Of a stretch of 46,961 bases of DNA, positions 1-6,817 are shown one piece after another. Position 1 is the stretch's first letter, and every line of letters starts with the position of its first letter. The position numbers were made by a program, and so were the translations under genes. The notes beneath the pieces are model-generated. The model was not told where the DNA came from. It saw only the letters and a list, made by a program, of their open reading frames with translations, and did no database searches. The stretch comes from a virus. Where the stretch lies: positions 1 to 46,961 of the IMG/VR virus record IMGVR_UViG_3300049043_000142; one strand, given 5' to 3'.

Positions 1-151
1 ATATTAGTATCTTGAGTATTGTTTGTATTAAACACAGTTCCAAAAGTTGAATTTAATCCGTCTATATGTATGTTAAACGCATCGATTGATAACAACAATG
101 GTAAAACATTTGTAATATTCGTAATTTGTTGGTCTTGAGTTCCATTCTTTG

Positions 152-409
152 TTAGATAATACTTGATAAAGTTGAATTTAATGTTATTTTATAATTATCA
201 AAAGTATTAGTTTGCACATAGCTTGGTATCGTATTAATTATATTATCTATATTAGTAATAATAGTTCCAAGGGTAGAATTAATCGACCCCGTATAATTAT
301 TAAAAGTATTAGTTTGTAAATAACTTGGTAATGTGCTTTCAATACTGTCTAATCGTGAGTTTTGTGTAATATCAAGATTATATAAATTAGTTAAGAAATT
401 GATACACAA
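152..409 (-). CDS. fibre-like repeat protein, central fragment (left foreign segment)
   Basis: Asn/Thr/Ser-rich, low-complexity protein piece. Two repeat units of the form PSY(L/V)QTNTF(N/D)NY followed by NSTL are visible, as expected for a trimeric fibre or stalk. Reading the minus strand in shifted frames gives the same style of repeat to the right (to 1072) and to the left edge of the window, where a unit with DAFNIHIDGLNSTFG continues. I therefore read 1072 down to position 1 as a single gene broken by about three or four single-base frameshifts and truncated by the window. The frameshifts here lie near 150 and 425. Base composition is far more AT-rich than the phage part of the window. 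The fibre role is inferred from repeats only; no family is recognised. Confidence 0.4.
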   Translation of the reverse strand: MCINFLTNLYNLDITQNSRLDSIESTLPSYLQTNTFNNYTGSINSTLGTIITNIDNIINTIPSYVQTNTFDNYKITLNSTLSSII

Positions 410-486
410 ACTGATTATAAGTATTAAAACTGGGTATAGATAAGTAATTATTTATCGTGTTGTTAAACGAAGCAGTTGGAAGCAGA

Positions 487-834
487 CTACCTATAGTGTT
501 TTGTAATCGAACTTATAGAATTATTTTGATTATTATTTACAGAAATAATACTATTTAATGTTAATGATACATTAGAAGTATAATTATTAAAATCAGATAC
601 TAACAAATGATTAGCTATTGTTGTATTAAATTCGTGTGTCTGTAAAAATGATAAAATAGTATTACCAAGATTATTTAATAAAGTGTTTTGATTTTCATTC
701 GTTGTTATTATATTTGGTAATGTAATATTTTGAAAATCAGAAAAAGTAGAAGACAATACATATTGATTACGGAGATTAAATCTAATGGATTGGTCTGACA
801 TCTTTGATATTGATATTGATTCACTACCTGTCAA
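487..834 (-). CDS. fibre-like repeat protein, second fragment
   Basis: Continues the same gene as the fragments at 857-1072 and 152-409 in another frame. The open frame begins at an alternative TTG and extends in frame further upstream (residues YYYAFDGVEESYPL), so the TTG is not a real start but the edge of a frameshift near 870-890. The product is rich in Asn, Ser and Thr and carries two copies of a motif with (F)NNYTSN..LTLNSIIS, matching the repeats in the next fragment. At its left end the frame is lost near 505; the next frame reads NTIGSLLPTASFNNTINNYL. No enzymatic motif is seen. Confidence 0.4.
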   Translation of the reverse strand: MTGSESISISKMSDQSIRFNLRNQYVLSSTFSDFQNITLPNIITTNENQNTLLNNLGNTILSFLQTHEFNTTIANHLLVSDFNNYTSNVSLTLNSIISVNNNQNNSISSITKHYR

Positions 835-856
835 GGGGTAGCTTTCTTCTACCCCA

Positions 857-1072
857 TCAAAGGCGTAATAATACGGAGAAATATAATGAGGTGCTTAAGT
901 TAGGTATTGGCAGACTAATGCTTAACCCTTGGGCTCTAACTTGAGAACCAAAATTTAAAATTTGTCCTGTTGTGATACGAATGTTTTGTATCATTGAAAC
1001 ATTACTGGTTGCCTGTTGTAATCCCGCTAATGCTATTGCTTGAACACTGTTAATTTTATCTATTAAACTCAT
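857..1072 (-). CDS. fibre-like protein, N-terminal fragment
   Basis: Begins with ATG at 1072 and reads MSLIDKINSVQAIALAGLQQ, followed by a beta-rich stretch ending in SLSISLPIPNLS. This is the probable true N-terminus of the broken gene that runs to the left edge of the window. After about residue 60 the sensible reading moves to another frame that gives PHYISPYYYAFDGVEESYP. The gene is divergent from the penton-like gene at 1263, sharing an AT-rich spacer of 190 bases. I do not recognise the family. Confidence 0.4.
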   Translation of the reverse strand: MSLIDKINSVQAIALAGLQQATSNVSMIQNIRITTGQILNFGSQVRAQGLSISLPIPNLSTSLYFSVLLRL

Positions 1073-1262
1073 AAATAATATTAATATATTTAAGAAAATA
1101 ATCTATCAATATTAAATGTTAGCGAGGTATAAAACTGGCGGGTTGTATAAACTGGCGGGCGGGGGTTATACAAGTTGAGCCGCTGGCGGATTCTTGGGAT
1201 TCGCTAAAATATATTTCGCTATTTTTATAAATATTATTATTTTCTAATATAAATTATATCTT
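1073..1262. promoter_or_regulatory. AT-rich divergent spacer
   Basis: This is the 190-base gap between two divergent genes of the left segment. It has a GC-rich core around 1135-1170 containing the near-repeat ACTGGCGGG twice (1134-1142 and 1151-1159), flanked by very AT-rich stretches (1075-1110 and 1205-1262). Its position suggests promoters in both directions, but no bacterial -35/-10 pair stands out, which fits an origin from a virus of eukaryotes. Confidence 0.3.
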
Positions 1263-1466
1263 ATGGAACCAGTTCATATTTATTTGAATCTTGATGTTGT
1301 TAATAATTCAACCACGAATGCACAACCTTTAGTATTTAACGAAACAAGGAATATGCCATTTTTAACTAATAGTCAGAATTATTTCTGTTCCGTTGTTAGA
1401 TTTACTTTGCAGACATCTAATAGTCTACCAGTATTTATTCCAGATATTTTAACTGGGACAGGATGA
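1263..1466 (+). CDS. penton-like minor capsid protein, N-terminal part (frameshifted)
   Basis: ATG at 1263 reads MEPVHIYLNLDVVNNS and continues to NYFCSVVRFTLQTSNSLPVFIP. The pattern of a short strand, then (V/I)VRF(T/N), then PVFIP, resembles the N-terminal jelly-roll of penton (minor capsid) proteins of polinton-like viruses and virophages. The frame ends at 1466 and the next frame, overlapping by four bases, continues at once with YDKTVYAISMSL, which is what follows PVFIP in such proteins. I infer one gene of about 280 codons with a frameshift near 1455. The family assignment rests on remembered patterns, not on a search. Confidence 0.5.
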   Translation: MEPVHIYLNLDVVNNSTTNAQPLVFNETRNMPFLTNSQNYFCSVVRFTLQTSNSLPVFIPDILTGTG

Positions 1467-2122
1467 TGTATGATAAAACTGTTTATGCTATAAGTATGTC
1501 ATTAACTAAATATACACGAGATGGTAGCGGGACTATTACGTCAGACACATTTGGTGCTAGTAAATATATAGATTATAAATCTTTAGATTTTACACAGCCC
1601 GAACCAGCACCGCCTTTAACAAGAGTGGATACCAGTTCAACATACTATTTCATTTATAATATTAACGACTGGGTTGATATGGTAAATGATGCTTTTAAAG
1701 TATTAACCCTTGATATTATTCAGAAATTCCTAGATGCAGGAAAACCAGTATCCTTTGAGAAACCATTTATAACATACGATATATCAAGCGGATTATTTAC
1801 CATACACTCTGATAATTCAATGGATGCTATTGGTAGTTCTGGAAACTATGATATGAAGATTGCTTTTAATTCAAGACTATATAATATACTTCCATTTAGT
1901 GCTAAATTAGAACGTTTCCTGCCATTAGGAGCACCATTCCCTGATACAACTTATATATTAAATCTATTTAATAAATCTGATTCAAATGTTAGTGTTATTT
2001 ATTCTAGTAGTGGAACTGCCGAGAGGTATATCATTTTACAGACTGAAGTTCTCACCATTACCAATTTTAAACCCTATAAGAAACATTTATTTTACAACAA
2101 ATACATTACCCATACAACCTGA
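1463..2122 (+). CDS. penton-like minor capsid protein, main part (frameshifted, cut off)
   Basis: Carries the body of the penton-like protein begun at 1263. It is beta-rich and Asn/Ser/Thr-rich and includes YYFIYNINDWVDMVNDAFK and FLPLGAPFPDTTYIL. From about 2062 the sensible reading moves to the next frame, giving NPIRNIYFTTNTLPIQPD, the kind of C-terminal strand seen in the penton family. That frame runs into DNA of different composition at about 2120 and stops at 2142-2144 without the expected end. The gene thus appears cut by the junction. This is one of the best arguments that positions 1-2120 come from a different virus from the rest of the window. Confidence 0.5.
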   Translation: MMYDKTVYAISMSLTKYTRDGSGTITSDTFGASKYIDYKSLDFTQPEPAPPLTRVDTSSTYYFIYNINDWVDMVNDAFKVLTLDIIQKFLDAGKPVSFEKPFITYDISSGLFTIHSDNSMDAIGSSGNYDMKIAFNSRLYNILPFSAKLERFLPLGAPFPDTTYILNLFNKSDSNVSVIYSSSGTAERYIILQTEVLTITNFKPYKKHLFYNKYITHTT

Positions 2123-2124
2123 CA

Positions 2125-2222
2125 CAGCAATACGAAACTGAACCAAGACACTTACAAAATTAACGTATTGCTACGCCCACCTCAGCGTTACGAATTGTGA
2201 TCAGCAATACGAATTCGTAACG
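2125..2222. repeat. cluster of direct and inverted repeats at the composition junction
   Basis: CAGCAATACGAA occurs at 2125-2136 and again at 2202-2213. Its core is also present inverted at 2164-2172 (CGTATTGCT). In addition CGTTACGAAT at 2186-2195 is matched by ATTCGTAACG at 2213-2222, forming a 10-bp inverted repeat with a 17-base spacer. The cluster lies immediately after the foreign segment. It could be a repressor or replication-protein binding region of the phage, or a structure that promoted chimera formation. Confidence 0.55.
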
Positions 2223-2237
2223 TTACAGTATGTTGCA

Positions 2238-2256
2238 ACTGTTCACCGTGAACAGT
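2238..2256. promoter_or_regulatory. 19-bp operator-like palindrome
   Basis: ACTGTTCAC at 2238-2246 and GTGAACAGT at 2248-2256 form perfect 9-bp arms around one central base. Such odd-length hyphenated palindromes are typical of dimeric helix-turn-helix repressor operators. No gene start lies directly beside it, so its target is unclear. The XRE-type regulator at 20446-20727 is a possible partner, but nothing in the sequence ties them together. Confidence 0.4.
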
Positions 2257-2367
2257 CAAGCGGCAAAAGCCAGTGGTAGCCTGGAGCAGTAGTGCGGCTG
2301 TACTAGGTGATGGGGGCGCGGTACCCCCCAAGAAATGTGAGGCCAATTTTGATCGAAAATAAGCCCC

Positions 2368-2721
2368 CTAGTATTTATACCTACCAGTCAAGAGAATTAA
2401 CAATAGCGCGTCCAATGGCTTCAGTGCAATAGCTTTTAATTCATCATGCGTGGCATTGCTTTTAAGTCGTATTTGCTCTTTGACTAATAATCCATACATT
2501 TCCTTTTACGTAGCCTTTAGTTGGATCAATGCGATCCAGAGAAGGACTGTTAGGAAGAGTGGTACTGTTTAACTTGCTGCGACTAAGTAGACCATTCAAG
2601 AGGCGAGTTTTGGAAGTAGGGAGCAATTCGAAGTAGATCAAAGGATCTAATGAATTCAAGATCAAGATCAAATGGCAAGATTTTTTTTCTTAGCACGTTG
2701 ACTTTTAGCTTGATTGAACAT
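2368..2721 (-). pseudogene. HNH-type homing endonuclease remnant
   Basis: Reading the minus strand from ATG at 2721 gives MFNQAKSQRAKKKNLAF, then LDLEFIRSFDLLRIAP, and, after further frame changes, the conserved SLDRIDPTKGYVKGNVWIIS and QRANTTKSNATHDELKAI. The DRID...GYVKGNVW(I/V)IS.RAN pattern is characteristic of a zinc-ribbon/HNH-type nuclease family common in phages. At least three single-base changes break it, one just after codon ACT at 2465 where removing a T restores KSNATHDEL. The gene at 44346-44871 belongs to the same family. Homing endonucleases decay easily, so real decay and sequencing error are both possible. Confidence 0.6.
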
Positions 2722-2800
2722 TTCAGTTTGTTAGTGCTTGATCACGGGATTGTCCATCCTGAATTTGCTGCTTTTACATTGTTTTGACACGGTTTGCTAC

Positions 2801-3039
2801 ATGCTGGTCGAAGTCCTATCTTTTGACTTGCACGCATGCTTGACTAAATTCGCCGAACGTTTTTTAGCAATTCCGCATCAAGAGCATTGTTTTTGCTGAG
2901 CTTCCATGCGAGGCAAGCAATTGTTACAAAGCTTAACCAGCAAAAAGCTAATAGCCACACGCTGAATCAAGCCCTCGTAGAGGGCGCAGATGAAGCGTTC
3001 TCCTCCTGGCTAACTAATGAAGGCGCACAAGCGCCGTAA
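2801..3039 (+). CDS. possible small gene with a frameshift at a T run
   Basis: ATG at 2801 reads MLVEVLSFDLHACLTKFAERFLA. At the run of six T (2860-2865) the frame must change to give NSASRALFLLSFHARQAIVT and a C-terminus SWLTNEGAQAP with stop at 3037-3039. The second half has protein-like codon use and ends next to another ATG (3039). No family is recognised and no good ribosome binding site is seen; the whole region is otherwise non-coding, so this call is weak. Confidence 0.25.
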
Positions 3040-3110
3040 TGATGAACAAAGAGGCTAACGATGACAATATTCGCGCATTCTCCTTTCCATCGCTTTTTCA
3101 TCAAGCACAA

Positions 3111-3140
3111 GGCGGCCCCGAAGGCCGCCGTTTCAGTTTT
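3111..3140 (+). terminator. hairpin with T-rich tail
   Basis: GGCGGCC at 3111-3117 pairs with GGCCGCC at 3123-3129 around the loop CCGAA, followed by a T-rich stretch (GTTTCAGTTTT). It looks like a rho-independent terminator for plus-strand transcription of the small open frame ending at 3039. A 56-codon frame (3039-3209) overlaps it, but I regard the hairpin as the better-supported feature. Confidence 0.5.
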
Positions 3141-3248
3141 AAAGATAGTAATTTCCTAAAAAAGCTTGTCCCTGCCTGCTGCGTATACGATGCCCGAACC
3201 ATCACATAGGGTCTGGTTCAGCCTTTTGATTTTCGCCACTAGATGGTA

Positions 3249-3371
3249 GCTCCGCCCTTGGGGGCTCCGCCGAGAGGAGAGCGCCGTGGCTCGTCTAGCC
3301 TTTTTTCTTGTTCTCCACTCCGCCTTTGGGGCTCCGTTAGAGGAGAGGCGCTCGGGAGGAGCTAGACAGCG
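3249..3371. repeat. two GC-rich imperfect repeats with hairpin potential
   Basis: Two related units of about 50 bases lie at 3249-3300 and 3317-3371. Both start with CTCCGCC, pass through TTGGGG and CTCCG, then GAGAGGAGAG or similar, and end near CTAGC/CTAGAC. Within each unit GCTCC and GGAG elements can pair. They stand in a gene-free stretch and are much more GC-rich than their surroundings. The rest of 3131-3628 holds nothing else I can name apart from a doubtful 22-codon frame at 3508-3576 (MKKLAVFLILFLELAM). Confidence 0.5.
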
Positions 3372-3628
3372 GAGCGTCTTGCAATCTCCACTCAGGAAAT
3401 TAAGCGTGTGCTGCGCTTACGCATATCGTAAATGATGTGTCAAGCTTTGTCAACCATGGCAAAAGCCTTGCTATCACTAGAAAAGGCCAAAAACAGCCAT
3501 TAAAACCATGAAAAAATTAGCTGTCTTCTTAATATTGTTTTTAGAATTGGCAATGGAAAAGGGGAGAATGTATTAAAAACTACGGCTTCAATTGTTGATA
3601 ACCACTAGCGTTGATTAATCTCTGCAAA

Positions 3629-3826
3629 ATGACTATGTGGGGCCTTCCAGAACGTCAACCATTTAACATTGGCCCTTATAAACTTTGGCCATGTTTTAGT
3701 AAGCCAGAGTTTCAATGGTTTGCAGCAGTCGATGGGAAGCCATATTATTTTCGCTCGTCCAATGAAGCCAAATTATTCTTCAATGATTTGCTAGCAGTGG
3801 AAGATCCTGAAGGGCTTTGCGACTGA
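3629..3826 (+). CDS. small hypothetical protein
   Basis: From ATG at 3629 this encodes 65 residues, MTMWGLPERQPFNIGPYKLW, rich in aromatic residues (several W, F, Y) and ending in an acidic tail. An in-frame TTG at 3611 would add six residues, but no better ribosome site supports it. It has no transmembrane segment or metal-binding motif. It is the first intact gene of the phage part and lies just before the broken HNH-AP2 gene. I do not recognise the family; codon use looks like that of the neighbouring phage genes. Confidence 0.55.
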   Translation: MTMWGLPERQPFNIGPYKLWPCFSKPEFQWFAAVDGKPYYFRSSNEAKLFFNDLLAVEDPEGLCD

Positions 3827-3905
3827 CGACAGGTTTTCTTCCAGCATTGGAAAATTTGATTACTTGCTAGCCAGCCTCGTTTAAGGTTGCTAGACTTCCA
3901 CAATC

Positions 3906-4434
3906 GTGTCACTGTTTTTTGTGGAACAACATTTGCCTTTAAACATAGAACTGTTAAGTTCTAGTTTTGTTATTGACTCAACAAGTCCAACTGGGTTGAG
4001 ATGGAAGAAAGACCATTGGAAAATGAAAGCAGGGGATATTGCTGGGTGCGTCAAAAATACTGGCCACTGCATAGTCAATTTTCTTGGCAAGCGTTTTCAT
4101 GTGCATTGAATTATTTGGGCAATTTGCCATCAAAAAGATCCAGGCTTGAATACTGTGGATCATATTGATAGAAATCCCGCCAATAATTCGCCAGACGAAT
4201 TTAAGACTTGCAACTTATGAAGGTCAATTGCGAAATACGCGAGATCGAGAATCTAGGTATGGACGTGGTGTAAAGAAAATAGGTAATAGATATTACGCCC
4301 GGATTAACATTAATGGCAGAGATATTTCGCTTGGTGGTTTTGCCACTCCAGAAGAAGCCTTACTCAAGGCTAAACACAGTCGCAGTCTCTATTTAAAAGA
4401 AAACGGCTTTAAGCCCCTTTATCCTGATTCTTAA
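3906..4434 (+). pseudogene. HNH homing endonuclease with AP2 domain, broken
   Basis: The reading LNIELLSSSFVIDSTSPTGL, RWKKDHWKMKAGDIAG and GKRFHVH is interrupted by TGA at 4107-4109 and continues in the same frame with IIWAICHQKDPGLNTVDHID RNPANN. In intact relatives the stop position is arginine (HRIIW), so a single CGA to TGA change explains it. A frameshift near 4190 then leads to NLRLATYEGQLRNT and the AP2-like DNA-binding domain (KKIGNRYYARININGRD, SLGGFATPEEALLKAKH) ending at 4434. The HNH core is DHID RNPANN...NLRLAT. It sits 18 bases before nrdA, a common insertion neighbourhood for homing nucleases. Intact relatives lie at 45357-45866 and 46369-46920. Confidence 0.75.
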
Positions 4435-4452
4435 GACAATGATGGTAGACGA

Positions 4453-5886
4453 ATGAACTTTCAGCTTTTATCGCCCGCACTGGACAGAGTGCAAAGTTGG
4501 ATGGATAATCCAGAGGGAAGGCTCGCGGTTAGCTGCACGGTCTTTAACGTCAAAGATTCGATGGAAGGCATGGATGGCATTGAAGCGTCTTGGCGGTTTG
4601 TTAGCCATGGCCTTCGTAATGGCGCAGGAGTTGCTGTGCATTTGTCTGATTTGCGCCCTCGTAATGCTGAAAACGGCAAAGGATTGGTTGCGAGCGGGCC
4701 TATCAGCTTTGGCAAGATTTATTCCACGCTTAATGAAATCTTGAGGCGTGGCGGCATTTATAAAAATGGTGCAGTGGTTCTACATTTGGACTACACGCAT
4801 CCTGATGCCATTGAATTTGTTTCGGCATCGCGACAAGAGCTGCCGTGGGTGAAGCGTTGCCTTAATGTGGACGGAGATTTCCTGGCGAAGGCTTCGCCTG
4901 AACTCCTCGATGCCACTCTTCGTTCCATCTCTGCTGGCGACCTCTGGCTCAATAAAATTCGATACAACAAAAAGGGCGAGCGCATTAGAGCGAATGTATG
5001 CTTGGAAGTTTATCTTCCGCATCGTGGCACTTGTTTATTGCAGCACGTTAATTTGGGGCAATGTGGCATTGAAGAAATTCAAGGGGCTTTTGTCGAAGGC
5101 ATGACGCAATTGTGCGAGCTACATGCTCAAACTGGCGTTGGTGACACTGGTGAATATCTTCCTCCCATTGTTGATAAACAAGTGGGGCTGGGTCTGCTGG
5201 GCCTCGCTAATTTCTTGAGCATTCATGAAATTAGTTATGCGGAGTTTGGGAAGGCATTAAAAGCTTTTAACCAAGAAGATCCAAGGGATTGGTATGAAGT
5301 GATGGATAAGCCCGTAGGTAATGCTGTGTTTGCCATTTACCAAGGGATTAGTGCTGCTGCTGAAGTGGCACGTAAAGCTGGCATGGAGCGCGCTTTTGCC
5401 ATTGCTCCCACTGCATCATGCTCCTATCGCTATAAGGACAGTCGTGGCTTTACCACCACGCCTGAAATTGCTCCTCCCATTGCCCGGGAAGTAGATAGGG
5501 ACTCTGGCACGTTTGGCGTGGAAAGTTTTGATTATGGCCCTGTAGAAACTGCTTCAGAAGTGGGCTGGGCAGCTTATCGCCTTGTCACAGACGAGCTTGT
5601 GCGGATGTATCAAGCTAGTGGTTTATTCCATGGTTATTCGTTTAATTCATGGAGCGATATGGTCGTTTACGACGAAGGGTTCCTGATGGATTGGCTAGAA
5701 TCTCCTCAGACGAGCCTCTATTACAGCCTGCAAGTTCTGCCGGATACTCAACGGAAGGACGATGCATACGCTGCATTAGACGATGATTTTAAGAGCATGT
5801 TTGGTCTGGACGAACAGTCCGAGGCTGAAGGAGCTTCTTCATCTTGTTCTTTAGAGGCTGGATTCTGCGCCGCATGCGCTGAATGA
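4453..5886 (+). CDS. nrdA: ribonucleotide reductase, compact class I alpha subunit
   Basis: Reduces ribonucleotides to deoxyribonucleotides for phage DNA synthesis, working with the beta subunit encoded just downstream. Visible hallmarks are the redox cysteine in VSC (C28), the active-site NxCxE motif (N181, C183, E185), the second redox cysteine in GTCLL (C194), the tyrosine pair Y423-Y424 of the radical relay and a C-terminal CxxC (C472, C475) for re-reduction. At 477 residues it is much shorter than ordinary NrdA (about 750) and lacks the N-terminal ATP-cone. This matches the compact 'Cyano SP' class I enzymes described from cyanophages. ATG at 4453 fits the start of homology, and a strong terminator follows. 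Confidence 0.9.
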   Translation: MNFQLLSPALDRVQSWMDNPEGRLAVSCTVFNVKDSMEGMDGIEASWRFVSHGLRNGAGVAVHLSDLRPRNAENGKGLVASGPISFGKIYSTLNEILRRGGIYKNGAVVLHLDYTHPDAIEFVSASRQELPWVKRCLNVDGDFLAKASPELLDATLRSISAGDLWLNKIRYNKKGERIRANVCLEVYLPHRGTCLLQHVNLGQCGIEEIQGAFVEGMTQLCELHAQTGVGDTGEYLPPIVDKQVGLGLLGLANFLSIHEISYAEFGKALKAFNQEDPRDWYEVMDKPVGNAVFAIYQGISAAAEVARKAGMERAFAIAPTASCSYRYKDSRGFTTTPEIAPPIAREVDRDSGTFGVESFDYGPVETASEVGWAAYRLVTDELVRMYQASGLFHGYSFNSWSDMVVYDEGFLMDWLESPQTSLYYSLQVLPDTQRKDDAYAALDDDFKSMFGLDEQSEAEGASSSCSLEAGFCAACAE

Positions 5887-5893
5887 CAAAGAA

Positions 5894-5915
5894 AAAGGGG
5901 GCATGAGCCCCCTTT
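5894..5915 (+). terminator. rho-independent terminator after nrdA
   Basis: AAAGGGGGC (5894-5902) and GCCCCCTTT (5907-5915) form a 9-bp perfect stem with a four-base loop, starting eight bases after the nrdA stop and followed by a pyrimidine-rich tract. nrdB would then need its own promoter or depend on read-through, which allows different amounts of the two subunits. Confidence 0.75.
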
Positions 5916-5924
5916 CTATTCTTC

Positions 5925-5940
5925 TTTTCCATTGAACAAT
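5925..5940 (+). promoter_or_regulatory. recurrent motif before nrdB
   Basis: TTTTCCATTGAACAAT lies ten bases before the nrdB ATG. Closely related copies occur at 7504-7520 (overlapping a start codon), 23510-23526 (overlapping a start codon) and 25225-25235. All are near a gene start that follows a stop or terminator, so a promoter, operator or translation signal is likely. The function is inferred from recurrence only. Confidence 0.4.
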
Positions 5941-5949
5941 AGTACGACA

Positions 5950-6687
5950 ATGACTACCGCGATTAAGAGCCCCTATCTTTCCATGATTGCCAAGAAACGT
6001 CCGTGGCAGGCTGTGCCCGTAGGGAAGGGCAAATTAAAAGCTGGTGGTGAGGATACCATTTATTCTCTTCTTGCATTGCGGCATTTAGAACTACCTGTGA
6101 AGGACTTTCTGGAGCAGGGGCTGGCTAAAGATTTGCCCTCGACGCCTGGTGTGGTTGAAGCTTTGCAGCACAATCAGCAAGATGAACAACGGCACGATGA
6201 GGCTTTGAACTATGTGGCGGCTGCTCATGGCATCAATGAAAAGGCTGAAAAGGAAGTGGGCAATATTTTGAAGGCATGGCAAGAGCATCCCGCCCATCCG
6301 ATTTTAAAAGCAGCAATTTTAGAGAGAAGTATTTTCTTCGTTGCATTGCCCTTTTTCCGTTTTAATGGCGACATTGGCATTCGCACGGTGGCTGCTGATA
6401 TTAGTCGTGATGAGATTACGCACGTTGGCGTGCATAGTTTGGTGGCACGAGAACTAGGCGAAACTGCTGGCAAAAGCCTGGACAAGCTTCGTCGCGCTAC
6501 GGCGTTATGGGCCTTTGATGCATTGGGAACCAGTGAAGATAAATGGTTAAATAAAGACTTCTGGCTGCGACAAAGTGACAGTCTGTTTGAGAAGGGCAAG
6601 GCAGAGGAGCTGAATGATACACAGCGCAGTCGGATGCCAGCCTTTTTTGAGGCAGCCAATTACGACCTGCCATCTTACGGGCGTTAA
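5950..6687 (+). CDS. nrdB: ribonucleotide reductase, class I beta subunit without the usual radical tyrosine
   Basis: Ferritin-like radical-generating partner of NrdA. Candidate metal ligands counted from ATG 5950 are E47, E79 and H82 (DEQRHDEAL), E125 (ILERSIF) and E155 and H158 (DEITH). In Escherichia coli NrdB the radical tyrosine lies four residues after the first ligand histidine; here that residue is L86. The protein (245 residues) is also short. This agrees with reports that beta subunits paired with compact cyanophage NrdA lack this tyrosine, so the cofactor probably differs from the Fe2-Tyr type. ATG at 5950 is preferred to the TTG at 5932, which falls inside a repeated motif. Confidence 0.85.
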   Translation: MTTAIKSPYLSMIAKKRPWQAVPVGKGKLKAGGEDTIYSLLALRHLELPVKDFLEQGLAKDLPSTPGVVEALQHNQQDEQRHDEALNYVAAAHGINEKAEKEVGNILKAWQEHPAHPILKAAILERSIFFVALPFFRFNGDIGIRTVAADISRDEITHVGVHSLVARELGETAGKSLDKLRRATALWAFDALGTSEDKWLNKDFWLRQSDSLFEKGKAEELNDTQRSRMPAFFEAANYDLPSYGR

Positions 6688-6817
6688 AACGCTGCTAATA
6701 TTGGGCAATGGTCAGTTCTGAGGTCCACCGTTGGTAGTGGAGTGCCTTTCCTGACCTTGGGAAGCTAAGACAGCGTTAGGCCTTGGAGCCTAGAAGAGCT
6801 AGGTGCAATTCCTGGCT
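6688..6817 (+). ncRNA. structured RNA candidate downstream of nrdB
   Basis: AACGCTG (6688-6694) pairs with CAGCGTT (6771-6777). Inside, GGTCAG (6710-6715) pairs with CTGACC (6751-6756), and inside that TCCAC (6724-6728) pairs with GTGGA (6737-6741). Two further hairpins follow: TAGGC/GCCTA (6777-6781, 6788-6792) with loop CTTGGA, and AGCTAGG/CCTGGCT (6797-6803, 6811-6817) with loop TGCAATT. The last two resemble a tRNA anticodon arm and T-arm, but no matching acceptor or D-arm is found. The piece fills the gap before a GIY-YIG gene. It could be a riboswitch-like leader, a ribozyme or a remodelled tRNA; I cannot match it to a known class. Confidence 0.5.

Noticed and set aside
2312-2328. GGGGG/CCCCC hairpin as a terminator
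   Set aside because: The stem is short, no T run follows, and no gene ends nearby on the plus strand except the cut penton-like gene.
3039-3209. 56-codon plus-strand open frame starting ATGATG
   Set aside because: It runs through a strong GC-rich hairpin that looks like a terminator and has no recognisable protein pattern.
6225-6659. 144-codon minus-strand open frame opposite nrdB
   Set aside because: nrdB has all metal ligand motifs; the opposite frame is Ser/Leu/Arg-rich without pattern.
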